64,000 nt of DNA, from the NCBI GenBank assembly GCA_023397475.1, contig JAEWUD010000047.1:1-64000 (forward strand), read 5' to 3'. Made by a program: the position numbers and the translations under genes. The stretch's first letter is position 1. Every line of letters starts with the position of its first letter. The DNA is from Bacillota bacterium (GTDB lineage Bacteria > Bacillota > Clostridia > Saccharofermentanales > Saccharofermentanaceae). The notes beneath the pieces are model-generated. The model did no database searches. It was not told where the DNA came from and saw only the letters and a list, made by a program, of their open reading frames with translations. Below are positions 25,060-34,456 of the stretch, piece by piece.

Positions 25060-26667
25060 TTATTCGTGGATATCTTCCAATAATAGACCAGGGTTCCTCT
25101 CCAGAGCCCAGGAGATACCCCATTCAGACTCGAAAAGGATCACGGGGGCATTATCTTTGTCCAACACCAGAAGGGATGTCGATGTTATCGTGAGACGCTT
25201 GGGTTCCACGGGTTGCGAAGGATTCTCTGACGAGACCCAACGGGCATGCCGGTAATTCAAATTCGTACGCAGGATCTCGACGCCATATTCATTCTTGAGT
25301 CGATGTTCCAGCACTTCGAACTGAAGAACGCCGACCACACCCATAATGTACGTCTCAGTTCCGATATCCGGTTGTTTGTAGAGCTGAATCGCCCCCTCCT
25401 CCGACAACTGGTCGATACCCTTCAGAAATTGTTTGCGCTTCATCGAATCCATCGGCATGACCTTCGCGAAAAACTCCGGAGGGAAGACGGGTATGCCCTC
25501 AAAGCGGAAGGGCTGCGAGGCGGACGTCAATGTGTCTCCGATACGGAAGATTCCCGGATCAAATACGCCGATGATATCCCCCGCATAGGCATCCTCAACA
25601 ATCGTGCGCTCCTGTGCCATAAACTGCTGCGGTTGTGCGAGCGTGATCTTCTTGTCCAAACGCACATGCTTGACGGACATGTTCTTGTCGTACTTGCCGG
25701 AGCAAATACGCATGAATGCCATGCGATCCCTGTGATTCGGATCCATGTTCGCCTGGATCTTGAACACAAAGCCGGAAAAATTCGCGTCGTCCGGCGCCAA
25801 TATTCCTTTGTCTGTCTTGCGCGGTCCCGGAGCAGGTGCAAGGGAGAGGAAAGATTTCAGAAACGGTTCCACACCAAAGTTCGTAATCGCGGATCCGAAA
25901 TATACCGGCGTGAGCTCGCCGCCGAGAACCTTCTCCCGGTCGAAAGGATCTCCGGCCATATCCAGAAGTTCAATGTCCGCCATCAACGTGTCGTAATGAT
26001 GTACACCCAGCGTTGTCTTGAGCTCGTTGTCCGTTGTGTTGCGCGTGCTGCTCTTCACGACGCTCGCGCCGTGATCCCCCGATGTCGAATCGAAAAGAGT
26101 GACCTGCCCGTCTGCGCGGCTGTAAACGCCCTTGAAATCGCCGTCCGTACCGATCGGCCAGTTCATCGGCGTCGACCTTATACCCAAGACCTTCTCGAGT
26201 TCATCGATCAGGTCGAAGGGATTCTTCGCGGCGCGGTCCATCTTATTAATAAAGGTGAAGATCGGAATTCCTCTCTTCCTACATACCGTGAAAAGCTTGA
26301 TCGTCTGCGCCTCGACACCCTTGGCACCGTCGAGCAGCATGACCGCCGCGTCGGCGGCACAGAGCGTGCGATAGGTGTCTTCGGAGAAATCCTGATGTCC
26401 GGGTGTATCGAGGATATTGATGCAATATCCGTCATAGTTGAACTGCATGACCGAGGATGTGACAGAGATACCTCTCTGCTTCTCGATCTCCATCCAGTCG
26501 GAGGTGGCGTGGCGCGACGCTTTACGGGCCTTAACCGAACCCGCCATGTGAATGGCGCCTCCGTAAAGCAGAAGCTTCTCCGTCATCGTCGTCTTACCGG
26601 CGTCAGGGTGCGATATGATCGCAAATGTCCTTCGTATATCAATCTGTCTCTTCGTCTCGGCGTCCAT
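25060..26667 (-). CDS. prfC: Peptide chain release factor 3
   Basis: A 535-aa translational GTPase that removes RF1/RF2 from the ribosome after peptide release. The start is ATG 26667 (MDAETKRQIDIRRTFAII) with GGAAGTGA upstream; an upstream ATG at 26697 lacks a site. G1 is SHPDAGKTT, followed by the RF3-specific ATSDWMEIEKQRGISVTSS switch I, DTPGHQDF (G3) and NKMD (G4). The C-terminal part has FPPEFFAKVMPMDSMKRKQFLKG. Full length. Its terminator separates it from padR. Confidence 0.97.
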   Translation of the reverse strand: MDAETKRQIDIRRTFAIISHPDAGKTTMTEKLLLYGGAIHMAGSVKARKASRHATSDWMEIEKQRGISVTSSVMQFNYDGYCINILDTPGHQDFSEDTYRTLCAADAAVMLLDGAKGVEAQTIKLFTVCRKRGIPIFTFINKMDRAAKNPFDLIDELEKVLGIRSTPMNWPIGTDGDFKGVYSRADGQVTLFDSTSGDHGASVVKSSTRNTTDNELKTTLGVHHYDTLMADIELLDMAGDPFDREKVLGGELTPVYFGSAITNFGVEPFLKSFLSLAPAPGPRKTDKGILAPDDANFSGFVFKIQANMDPNHRDRMAFMRICSGKYDKNMSVKHVRLDKKITLAQPQQFMAQERTIVEDAYAGDIIGVFDPGIFRIGDTLTSASQPFRFEGIPVFPPEFFAKVMPMDSMKRKQFLKGIDQLSEEGAIQLYKQPDIGTETYIMGVVGVLQFEVLEHRLKNEYGVEILRTNLNYRHARWVSSENPSQPVEPKRLTITSTSLLVLDKDNAPVILFESEWGISWALERNPGLLLEDIHE

Positions 26668-26752
26668 ATTATCACTTCCTGCCCTGTGGCTCTTCACTCT
26701 CCAAGGTAGTCGCCAAGCATAGAATGCGCTAGGAACGAGCCCCGAAATAAGC

Positions 26753-26758
26753 TATAAT
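26753..26758 (+). promoter_or_regulatory. -10 box of the NYN operon
   Basis: TATAAT, 71 bp before the ATG. The -35 is not clear. Confidence 0.5.
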
Positions 26759-26829
26759 GATTGTAGTTATTAACAGCCGAATTATTATATCAGGCTTTCC
26801 GCTTACGTGGCAAGCTGGAGAGGTAGTAT

Positions 26830-27648
26830 ATGTCAGATATTGGAGATATACGGCTTGCGGTACTGATAGATGCGGATAATGTCTCATCAAGCTATATCAA
26901 GCTGATGATCGAAGAGCTCGCGCGCTACGGGAACCCAACCATTAAGCGAATCTACGGGGATTGGACAAGGCCGAATCTGGGCAGTTGGAAGTCGGTTCTT
27001 CTCGATTATGCCTTCCAGCCGATTCAGCAGTTCGGTTATACCAGCGGCAAGAATTCGACAGACAGCGCGCTGATTATCGACGCGATGGATATTCTCTACG
27101 CGGAGAAGGTCGAGGGCTTCTGTCTCGTGTCGAGTGACAGCGACTTTACGCGACTGGCGACGAGACTTCGCGAGGCGGGGAAGATCGTGTACGGGATCGG
27201 AGAGAAGAAGACACCGACGCCCTTTATTGCGGCATGTGATCGGTTTATTTATCTGGAGATTCTCGGCGTGAGTAATTCTTTCGAGGAGCCTGCGAAAGAG
27301 TCCTCCGAAACCTCAGGGCGTTCGTCTACAAACGGGGACTCGAAGGTTGCGAAGCCATCCGCACCGGAACGCAGTAACAAACGACTTGTTTCGAAGCTTG
27401 ACCGAGAGACGGTCGGTCTGATCCGGTCCTCGATATCGGATCTGGCGGACGATCAGGGTTGGGCCTTTCTCGGTGCTGTCGGCAATCTGGTTCTCAAGAA
27501 GAGACCCTCGTTCGACTCTCGCAACTTCGGGTTTGCCAAGCTGTCTCAACTGATTCGATCGATCGACAGTATCGAATGTGAAGAGCGCATCAACGAGAAG
27601 AATCCGTTGGTAACCCTCATCTACATCCGTGACCGGGAGGACGAATGA
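26830..27648 (+). CDS. NYN-domain nuclease-like protein with OST-HTH domain
   Basis: A 272-aa protein. Residues about 8-145 are a NYN (PIN-like) domain: LAVLIDADNVSSSYI with the first Asp pair, KRIYGDWT, NSTDSALIIDAMDIL, and CLVSSDSDFTRLATRLRE with the C-terminal acidic cluster, all consistent with a metal-dependent RNase active site. After a charged linker (about 155-190), residues about 195-270 resemble an OST-HTH/LOTUS RNA-binding domain (IRSSISDLADDQGWAFLGAVGNLVLKKRPSFDSRNFGFAKLSQLI). RNA is the likely substrate. Its stop overlaps the malQ start (ATGA), so the two are coupled, an unusual link to sugar genes. Confidence 0.88.
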   Translation: MSDIGDIRLAVLIDADNVSSSYIKLMIEELARYGNPTIKRIYGDWTRPNLGSWKSVLLDYAFQPIQQFGYTSGKNSTDSALIIDAMDILYAEKVEGFCLVSSDSDFTRLATRLREAGKIVYGIGEKKTPTPFIAACDRFIYLEILGVSNSFEEPAKESSETSGRSSTNGDSKVAKPSAPERSNKRLVSKLDRETVGLIRSSISDLADDQGWAFLGAVGNLVLKKRPSFDSRNFGFAKLSQLIRSIDSIECEERINEKNPLVTLIYIRDREDE

Positions 27649-29183
27649 CGATGGCAAACAGATCCGGCGGAGTCCTTCTGCATATCTCTTCTTTACCGGG
27701 CCCCTTCGGAATCGGTTGTTTTGGAGAGGAGGCGGTGGAGTTTGCCGCCAGAATTCGCGGTGCGGGATTCTCGTTTTGGCAGGTTCTGCCCTTTTCCAAG
27801 CCGGGAAGCGGCGATTCACCCTACCAGAGTTTCTCCGCTTTTGCGGGGAATCCGTATTTTATCGATCCTCGCGAGTTGCTCGTTCTGGATCTGATCACAC
27901 CTTCCGAACTGGAGAACGCGATCGATACCGGTCCGCAATATGCCGTGGATTTCCCGAAGCTCTACGCGAGTCGGGAGAACCTTCTGCGTCAGGCTTACAG
28001 CCGCATTTCGCCGGAGATTACCGAGGCTATCCGCGATTTTTTACGCTCGAATCCATGGCTTGACGATGTTGCGCTTTTCGAGACATTGAAGCTTCGCAAT
28101 GATGGCATGCCTTGGTGGGAGTGGCCGCATGATGAGCGCCTGCATGAAGCGAATGCGATGGACGCGGTTCGGCGTGATTATCACGAGGACTATTTCTATT
28201 TCTGTTTCCTGCAATATGAATTTTATCGGGAATGGACGGAGCTCAAGGCCAAGATCAATCAGAAGGGCATCGGCGTCATCGGGGATATTCCGATCTATGT
28301 CTCCGCGGACAGTTCGGATGTTTGGGCGAACAGCCGACTCTTCCAGGTACGTGCGGATCATACTTTCTCGCGCGTGGCGGGAGTTCCTCCGGATTATTTC
28401 TGCGAGGACGGTCAGTTGTGGGGCAATCCCTTGTACGACTGGGATGCGCACAAACGCGAAGGGTACACCTGGTGGCTGATGCGCCTTGGCTTGAACTTCA
28501 AGCTCTATGATAAGGTGCGTATCGATCATTTCCGTGGATTCTGCTCCTATTGGAGCGTCGATGCGGCCGAGACCACAGCCCGTAAGGGTACATGGGTCGA
28601 GGGCCCCGGCATGGATCTGTTCCGCAAGATCGCGTCGGTATTTCCCGATCCGCCGATCATCGCCGAGGACTTGGGTGATGTGGACGACGCAGTGCGCGAT
28701 TTTCTGCAAGAGACCGGTTTTCCCGGCATGCGGGTCCTGCAGTTCGGGTTTGATCCTTGCGGAGACAGCACGAATTTGCCGCACAATTATGAATACAACT
28801 GTGTCGCGTATACCGGCACGCACGACAACAATACCCTGTTGGGATGGCTGTGGGATTCCTCCGAGAGCGAGCGTGACTTTGCTCTTGCATATTGCGGAGT
28901 CGAAGGAGAAGACTGGGGCAGAGGAGGTCCGCAGAGCAAGGTCTGCAGGGCTTTGGTTCGACAGGTTTGGCAATCGCACGCGATGCTGACGGTAGCGCCC
29001 ATGCAGGATCTTCTGGGTTACGGCGCGGATACACGCATGAATATTCCGGGTACTCCGACGCAGAACTGGCGATATCGGATGACGTTCGAGAGCATGGCGG
29101 AGCTCGATACGGCATGGCTTAAACGATTGAATCTTCTGTACCGCAGAGACGAACCTTTCGGGAGGCTTGCAGGCGATGAATGA
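27645..29183 (+). CDS. malQ: 4-alpha-glucanotransferase (amylomaltase)
   Basis: A 512-aa GH77 enzyme that transfers glucan chains between maltodextrins. LLHISSLPGPFGIGCFGEEA is the family N-terminus. VRIDHFRGFCSYW carries the nucleophile Asp, PIIAEDLG the acid/base Glu, and YTGTHDNNTLLGW the third Asp. Length is normal. It starts inside the NYN stop codon with GGGAGG upstream and its end overlaps glpK by 8 bp. Together these suggest use of glycogen or starch and of glycerol, translated from one message. Confidence 0.96.
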   Translation: MTMANRSGGVLLHISSLPGPFGIGCFGEEAVEFAARIRGAGFSFWQVLPFSKPGSGDSPYQSFSAFAGNPYFIDPRELLVLDLITPSELENAIDTGPQYAVDFPKLYASRENLLRQAYSRISPEITEAIRDFLRSNPWLDDVALFETLKLRNDGMPWWEWPHDERLHEANAMDAVRRDYHEDYFYFCFLQYEFYREWTELKAKINQKGIGVIGDIPIYVSADSSDVWANSRLFQVRADHTFSRVAGVPPDYFCEDGQLWGNPLYDWDAHKREGYTWWLMRLGLNFKLYDKVRIDHFRGFCSYWSVDAAETTARKGTWVEGPGMDLFRKIASVFPDPPIIAEDLGDVDDAVRDFLQETGFPGMRVLQFGFDPCGDSTNLPHNYEYNCVAYTGTHDNNTLLGWLWDSSESERDFALAYCGVEGEDWGRGGPQSKVCRALVRQVWQSHAMLTVAPMQDLLGYGADTRMNIPGTPTQNWRYRMTFESMAELDTAWLKRLNLLYRRDEPFGRLAGDE

Positions 29184-30684
29184 GTATATTCTGGCGATAG
29201 ATCAGGGGACGACCTCGTCCCGCTGCATGATTTTCGACGCGTCCGGCAATTCCGTTGCGATGGCCCAATATAGCTTCGCGCAACATTTTCCGGAACCCGG
29301 TTGGGTGGAACAGGACCCGATGGATATCCTGGGAACGGTTCTGCACGCGATGGGAGAAGCCTTCGAGAAGAGTAATTTGTCTGCGACGAATATCGCGGCG
29401 ATCGGAATTACAAACCAGCGCGAGACGACCGTAATCTGGGATCGCGAATCGGGATTGCCGATCTATCCGGCGATCGTTTGGCAGTGCAGGCGGACGGCGC
29501 CGATGTGCGATGCGATCAAGGCGGAGGGTTACCAGAAGCTGATCTCGGAGCGGACGGGTCTGGTTGTCGACGCGTATTTTTCGGCGACAAAGATCAAATG
29601 GATTCTCGATCATGTTCCCGGAGCTCGCGAGAAGGCATCGGACGGCAAGCTCCTTTTTGGCACGGTAGACACATGGCTGATCTGGAATCTTACGGGAGGG
29701 GCGTCGCACACGACAGATTATTCGAACGCTTCCCGGACGATGCTGTTTGACATTGACCGACTGCAATGGGATGAAGAGCTCTGTCGACTTCTGGGCATCC
29801 CCTTTGAGATGTTGCCGGAAGCGAAGCCCTCATGCACGAATTTCGGCATGATTACCGCGGGCATTAAGGGAATCGAGAAGCTCTCCGGCATTCCGATCAG
29901 CGCTGCGGCGGGGGATCAGGCGGCGGCACTTTTCGGGCAGATGTGCTTTGATGTGGGCGATACCAAGAATACCTACGGGACCGGTTGTTTTACGTTGATG
30001 AACACGGGATCGAGAAGAATACGTTCGGAGAGCGGCCTATTGTCCTCCGCGGCCTGGTCGATCAACGGTGTGACGACCTATGCTCTTGAGGGCAGTGTGT
30101 TCAATGCCGGTTCGACGATATCCTGGCTGAAGGATGAGCTGAAGATGATCGCGACGCATCGCGAGTGTGACGAGTTGGCTGAGCTTGTCGATGACAACAA
30201 CGGCGTATATCTGGTGCCGGCGTTTACGGGACTGGGTGCGCCGTACTGGGATATGTATGCGCGCGCACTGATTATCGGACTGACGCGAGGGACCGGACGC
30301 GAGCATATCGCGCGAGCGGCGCTCGAGAGTATCGCGTATCAGGTGAGGGATCTTGTTGAGCTAATGAAGGATGATTCCGGTCATTCGATCGCGGAACTTA
30401 AGGTCGACGGCGGTTCGACGGTAAGTGAATTCCTGATGCAGTTCCAATCGGACATTCTAGGGATTCCCGTCAACCGTTCGCTGGTTACCGAGGCGACCAG
30501 TTGCGGAATTGCGAATCTTGCCGGAATGACTTGCGGTCTGTTCACATCGACGGAACAACTTCGTAAGAATCGTGTTGTCGCCAAGCTGTATGAGCCATCA
30601 ATGGAGGATGTCCGCCGCGAACGATATTATGCGGACTGGAAACGCGCTGTTATACGCGCGGGCAAATGGTCCTCCTCTGATTAA
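29176..30684 (+). CDS. glpK: Glycerol kinase
   Basis: A 502-aa FGGY kinase that makes sn-glycerol 3-phosphate from glycerol and ATP. ATG 29176 (MNEYILAIDQGTTSSRCMIFD) is preceded by GGAGG at 29161-29165, inside the end of malQ. The phosphate-binding DQGTTS, ITNQRETTVIWD, FGTVDTWLIWNLTGG, and YGTGCFTLMNTG are all present, as is the FGGY-type VDGGSTVSEFLMQFQSDIL. No glycerol facilitator or glycerol-3-phosphate dehydrogenase gene adjoins. A membrane transporter follows 33 bp on. Confidence 0.97.
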   Translation: MNEYILAIDQGTTSSRCMIFDASGNSVAMAQYSFAQHFPEPGWVEQDPMDILGTVLHAMGEAFEKSNLSATNIAAIGITNQRETTVIWDRESGLPIYPAIVWQCRRTAPMCDAIKAEGYQKLISERTGLVVDAYFSATKIKWILDHVPGAREKASDGKLLFGTVDTWLIWNLTGGASHTTDYSNASRTMLFDIDRLQWDEELCRLLGIPFEMLPEAKPSCTNFGMITAGIKGIEKLSGIPISAAAGDQAAALFGQMCFDVGDTKNTYGTGCFTLMNTGSRRIRSESGLLSSAAWSINGVTTYALEGSVFNAGSTISWLKDELKMIATHRECDELAELVDDNNGVYLVPAFTGLGAPYWDMYARALIIGLTRGTGREHIARAALESIAYQVRDLVELMKDDSGHSIAELKVDGGSTVSEFLMQFQSDILGIPVNRSLVTEATSCGIANLAGMTCGLFTSTEQLRKNRVVAKLYEPSMEDVRRERYYADWKRAVIRAGKWSSSD

Positions 30685-30717
30685 CAACAAATCTGTGCAT
30701 ATAAGGCGGTATAGCGA

Positions 30718-31644
30718 ATGTCCTTTGTGACGATTCTCGAACTTCTTGTCAAAATGGCATTCATGATTTCGCTTGGGTATTTTCTCCGGCGACGCAATAT
30801 CATTACCGAAGAGGTCCAGACCGGCCTATCCGATATTCTTCTGATCGCGGTATTGCCGCTGAGTGTGCTGTCTTCGTCGGCACATGCGTTTGACGAGGGG
30901 ACCTTTAGCTCGCTGCTGTTTGTCGGAGCGGCGTCGTTTTGTTTCTATGGCATCGGATTACTTGTCATGCGTTTTATCTCTAAGCGGTTGCCGATCGAGT
31001 CGCGTGAACAGAGAGTATTCGCAACGATGACGGTTTTCGCGAATACCGGTTTTGTCGGCATTCCGATTATGACGGAACTGTACGGGAAACCCGGACTCCT
31101 GATGGCCGTCGTCTATAACATGATGTACAACCTGTTCATGTACACCTTCGGACTCGGGATATTAAGCGGCAGAAGGAAGGTCGACGTTCGGCGTATTCTC
31201 CTGAATCCCGTGACCATCGCGTCCGTCGTCGCACTCGGTATCTTTGTCTCCCCCTTTCGGATTCCGCAGATCCTTATGCAGCCGGTGGAAGCAGTGGGGG
31301 GGATGAGCGTTCCGTTATCCATGATCATTATGGGAACCAGTCTGGTGCGCGTGTCTTTTCGCGATCTTATACGGGACGGATATGCCTTCCTCGCTTCGAT
31401 GATTCGATTGATGGTATTCCCGCTGATTATGCTCGGAGTTATGCTTCTGATCCGACCGGACCCGATAACGGCCTCTGTCGTCGTGCTGATGACAGGGCTC
31501 CCCTGCGGGACGATGAATGTCATATTCGCCGAGAAATTCGATTGTGCTCCTGCTTTCGCTTCAAGAGCAGTGATGCAGAGTACCGTGCTGATGGCGCTGA
31601 CGATTGTTTTCTGGAGCTTTGTCAATTCGACTCTTCTGACGTAA
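30718..31644 (+). CDS. AEC family transporter
   Basis: A 308-aa inner membrane protein with about ten helices in the two-halves layout of the auxin efflux carrier family. It starts LELLVKMAFMISLGYFLRRR, has the conserved NTGFVGIPIM motif near residue 105, and ends with GLPCGTMNVIFAEKFDCAPAFASRAVMQSTVL, where the second crossover lies. Members export or import organic acids such as malate; the substrate here is unknown. It closes the NYN-malQ-glpK unit. Its end overlaps the convergent gene at 31622 by 23 bp. Confidence 0.88.
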   Translation: MSFVTILELLVKMAFMISLGYFLRRRNIITEEVQTGLSDILLIAVLPLSVLSSSAHAFDEGTFSSLLFVGAASFCFYGIGLLVMRFISKRLPIESREQRVFATMTVFANTGFVGIPIMTELYGKPGLLMAVVYNMMYNLFMYTFGLGILSGRRKVDVRRILLNPVTIASVVALGIFVSPFRIPQILMQPVEAVGGMSVPLSMIIMGTSLVRVSFRDLIRDGYAFLASMIRLMVFPLIMLGVMLLIRPDPITASVVVLMTGLPCGTMNVIFAEKFDCAPAFASRAVMQSTVLMALTIVFWSFVNSTLLT

Positions 31645-32260
31645 CAACCGGAGATTTCCCGGAATTCTCTATAGGAACATAAACATCGCAACCGACGACA
31701 TCATCCCGATCATAGACGAGGGTGGTCTTTGCGTCGTATTTACGCAAGACCCAAACGATCCAGAGATCACCGCCGGAGCCTGAAATCATGATCAATGTCA
31801 GAAGGAACAGCTCCCAGTTCGGAATAAAAAGAGAGAGCACAGCGACGGGGAGACAGATTACCCAGAGTGGGGCGAGGCAGCTTCTCCGGTAGGCTTGCAA
31901 GGTGAGAATTTCTTCGCAGTGACAGAACGGCGTGAGCTGTTTAACTCCAAATATGATGCTTTTGCGTCCGCCCTCACAGGCCGGCAGGAAGAATGCTGCG
32001 TGCACAAGTTCATGAAGAATAACGAATACAGCCAAGAAGAGAAAAAGGGCGATAAAGCTCGCGAACCATAGATTGGGAAACGGATTCGATACCTGTAGTG
32101 TCATTGATTCCGGCAACCAGACTCGAAATCCGATAAATAACAGTACATAGGGAATCATGAACGGAAGAGGATGTACGAGAGCGTAGAGGTTTGCTTTGAC
32201 AAACGACGTAGTGTGCTCTGTCTTCGTATATTTATCTGCTTCGAGATTCTTCTTATACAT
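31622..32260 (-). CDS. DUF3267-like membrane metalloprotease-like protein
   Basis: A 212-aa membrane protein. ATG 32260 has GAGGAGG just upstream. Helices lie at about residues 25-50, 68-90 and 130-165. HELVHAAFF at about 84-92 is an HExxH-type zinc site at the membrane face, as in DUF3267 proteins, which look like site-2-protease relatives. GVKQLTPFCHCEEILTLQAYR follows. Whether it is an active protease is not known. It is divergent from the PadR operon, and its 3' end overlaps the AEC gene tail to tail. Confidence 0.75.
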   Translation of the reverse strand: MYKKNLEADKYTKTEHTTSFVKANLYALVHPLPFMIPYVLLFIGFRVWLPESMTLQVSNPFPNLWFASFIALFLFLAVFVILHELVHAAFFLPACEGGRKSIIFGVKQLTPFCHCEEILTLQAYRRSCLAPLWVICLPVAVLSLFIPNWELFLLTLIMISGSGGDLWIVWVLRKYDAKTTLVYDRDDVVGCDVYVPIENSGKSPVVTSEESN

Positions 32261-32329
32261 GCGACACCTCCTCATTTCTGTTGAGTATAACAGAATCCGA
32301 AAAAATTGAAAAATGTTTGCCGAAGTACC

Positions 32330-32358
32330 TTGACAGACATAGTAACTCGGAATAGAAT
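32330..32358 (+). promoter_or_regulatory. PadR operon promoter
   Basis: TTGACA at 32330-32335 and TAGAAT at 32353-32358 with a 17-bp spacer: near consensus. Confidence 0.85.
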
Positions 32359-32408
32359 CTACTTTGACAGAGAGAATATCTCGAATCTGTGTTCAGGAGG
32401 TACAGCTT

Positions 32409-32744
32409 ATGTCTATTACATCGGATTTACTGCGCGGCCATACGGATACCATTATCCTGGCTCATCTGAAAATGAAAGACAGTTACGGATATGAGATCAA
32501 TAAAGCAATACAGGAGAAGACGGACAATCGCTACGAGTTGAAGGAAGCCACTTTATATTCGGCTTTCCGCCGGCTGGAGGAAGCGACAATGATCACATCC
32601 TATTGGGGGGACGAAACTACGGGAGCCCGTCGAAGATATTACTCGATCACGGATCTCGGACGAATGGTGTTGCGCAAGAACAAAGTTGATTGGGAAGAAA
32701 CCAAGGGAATCATTGACCAGTTATTGAAGGAGGAATCTGTATGA
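32409..32744 (+). CDS. PadR family regulator (HAAS/DUF4097 operon)
   Basis: A 111-aa PadR protein. ATG 32409 (MSITSDLLRGHTDTI) follows AGGAGG at 32396-32401; the frame is open further upstream but without a site. The winged helix shows in LKMKDSYGYEINKAIQEK, LKEATLYSAFRRLEEATMI and RRRYYSITDLGRMVLRK. This gene, a HAAS-domain membrane protein and a DUF4097 protein form an operon layout widespread in Firmicutes, in which PadR probably represses its own operon until an envelope signal arrives. It overlaps the next gene by 4 bp. Confidence 0.92.
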   Translation: MSITSDLLRGHTDTIILAHLKMKDSYGYEINKAIQEKTDNRYELKEATLYSAFRRLEEATMITSYWGDETTGARRRYYSITDLGRMVLRKNKVDWEETKGIIDQLLKEESV

Positions 32745-33397
32745 ACGAACGGATTAAGGCATATGTCGACAGCATCTTCACAGGAGCACCGTCGACCAAG
32801 AAGATCCTGGACCTTAAAGAAGAAATGTTATCCAATATGAACAGCCGCTATGATGATTTACTGAAAGACGGTTTCACCCCGGACGACGCGTACCACACGG
32901 TCGTTGTCGGCGTCGGAGATATCTCGGAGCTTTTACGTCAGATCCAGAATGAGACGGCCTTCAATGCGCAGTTCTCGCAGAAGGATCGTCAGAAGAACGC
33001 GATCTTTGTATCTGTTGCCGTAATGCTGTTTGTGCTCGCACCGGTTACACTTATCGCAGTGGATGCCTTTGCCTACAATTCTGTTCTGGGTGTTGTCGCC
33101 ATGCTGACACTCGTGGCCCTTGGCGTCGGTATGCTGGTCTACAATGCCTTATCTAAGCCGAAATACGTTAAGGAAGACGAGACAATTGTCGAGGAGTTCA
33201 AGGAGTGGAAGAGCAAGAATTCAGAGACGAAGAGACTACGCGGTGCGATCTCGAGCGTACTGTGGACCTTGATTGTCATCATCTACTTCGCAGTTAGCTT
33301 CCTACTGGGCGCATGGCCGATATCTTGGATTATCTTCATCATCGGCGCGTGCATCGAGGCAGTGATCGGCCTGATTTTCACGATCAAAGGAGAGTAA
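32741..33397 (+). CDS. HAAS/DUF1700-type membrane protein
   Basis: A 218-aa membrane protein. Residues 1-65 form the HAAS-like helical prefix (IKAYVDSIFTGAPSTKKILDLKEEMLSNMNSRYDDLLKDG, then AYHTVVVGVGDISELL). Four helices follow: about 90-110, 112-133, 167-188 and 190-212. It is the second gene of the PadR operon, overlapping padR by 4 bp (ATGA) and lying 1 bp before the DUF4097 gene. Its role is presumed to be sensing or holding the partner proteins at the membrane. Confidence 0.85.
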   Translation: MNERIKAYVDSIFTGAPSTKKILDLKEEMLSNMNSRYDDLLKDGFTPDDAYHTVVVGVGDISELLRQIQNETAFNAQFSQKDRQKNAIFVSVAVMLFVLAPVTLIAVDAFAYNSVLGVVAMLTLVALGVGMLVYNALSKPKYVKEDETIVEEFKEWKSKNSETKRLRGAISSVLWTLIVIIYFAVSFLLGAWPISWIIFIIGACIEAVIGLIFTIKGE

Positions 33398-33398
33398 T

Positions 33399-34409
33399 AT
33401 GAAGGCGCTTAAGATCGTACAACTCATTCTCTATCTTGTTCTTATTGTTTTTCTGGTCGGCATTATCATTGTTTTCGTGAATGGGAAGATGAATTTCAAT
33501 CAGATCTTCCATATTGAACCTGCGGTTCAAATCAGCGAAACAACAGAGAAAAGTTCAGATATCGAAAAAATCAGCACGGAGCTTCTGGATGTCGACATCC
33601 GGATTCTTGAGGGGTCAGAAGACCAGGTTCGCGTTGTCTATTTGGGACCTAAGTCCGAGATGGAGGACCCGAAGGTCACTGTGAGCCTGGATGGTGATGA
33701 GTTACGAATCGTTCAGGAAGGGAATACCTTCCAGATTTTCCAGTGGACAACGACATCGAGAACCATCGAGATCTATGTCCCGGAGAATTGTGACGCCTCA
33801 TATGATCTGAGAACGGCATCCGGAGATCTCAAATCAGATCTGGCGATAGATGCACCTGAATTCAGCTTGAAGCTCTTAAGTGGCGATGTGTCCCTGACAT
33901 CGCTCGAGACCGATAAGGCACAGATCAATCTGACATCGGGATCTCTGTCGATGGATCGCCTGATTGCGAACACAACCTCGATTGACGCGAAGTCCGGTGA
34001 TATCAATATCGGGGAATTCGAGAGCGACGCAGAGCTTCGTGTCCTGTCCGGTGATGTGAATATTACATCCTTCACCCATAAACTCAACATGAATCTCAGC
34101 AGCGGAGACATTCTGATCTCAAGCTTCTCCGGATCGGGAGACATTCACACAACGGCCGGATCGATCGATCTCCAGATTGTGGAGTCGAACGGCGACCTTG
34201 ATATCTCTTCTACCTCCGGCGATGTCTCGGTCAAGCTTTCCGAGGCGGTGTCGTACCGCTTCGATGTGAATACGGTTGCGGGAGATGTCACCACGAACAT
34301 TCCGACGATAAACAGCGGTGACAATCATGTATCCGGAGAGATCGGGGAAGATCCCGCGTATGAGTTAACCGTACAGGTTACTGCCGGTGATGTCCTCCTG
34401 AATGACTGA
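33399..34409 (+). CDS. DUF4097 beta-helix membrane protein
   Basis: A 336-aa protein with an N-terminal membrane helix (residues 8-28) and an outside domain built from repeating short strands, such as ASGDLKSDL, LLSGDVSLTSL, AKSGDINIG, LSGDVNITSF, LSSGDILISSF and STSGDVSVKL. The recurrent SGD turn is typical of DUF4097, which folds as a right-handed beta-helix of adhesin type. It is the last gene of the PadR operon and is followed by the structured element at 34457. The molecular function is unknown. Confidence 0.9.
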   Translation: MKALKIVQLILYLVLIVFLVGIIIVFVNGKMNFNQIFHIEPAVQISETTEKSSDIEKISTELLDVDIRILEGSEDQVRVVYLGPKSEMEDPKVTVSLDGDELRIVQEGNTFQIFQWTTTSRTIEIYVPENCDASYDLRTASGDLKSDLAIDAPEFSLKLLSGDVSLTSLETDKAQINLTSGSLSMDRLIANTTSIDAKSGDINIGEFESDAELRVLSGDVNITSFTHKLNMNLSSGDILISSFSGSGDIHTTAGSIDLQIVESNGDLDISSTSGDVSVKLSEAVSYRFDVNTVAGDVTTNIPTINSGDNHVSGEIGEDPAYELTVQVTAGDVLLND

Positions 34410-34456
34410 TTCTCCGTAACGAGTACCGCATACCGCAAAACATCACAGGAAAAAGT

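Noticed and set aside
25246..26709. 487-codon frame opposite prfC
   Set aside because: Shadow frame; composition rich in Arg/His/Leu without domains, while prfC is unmistakable.
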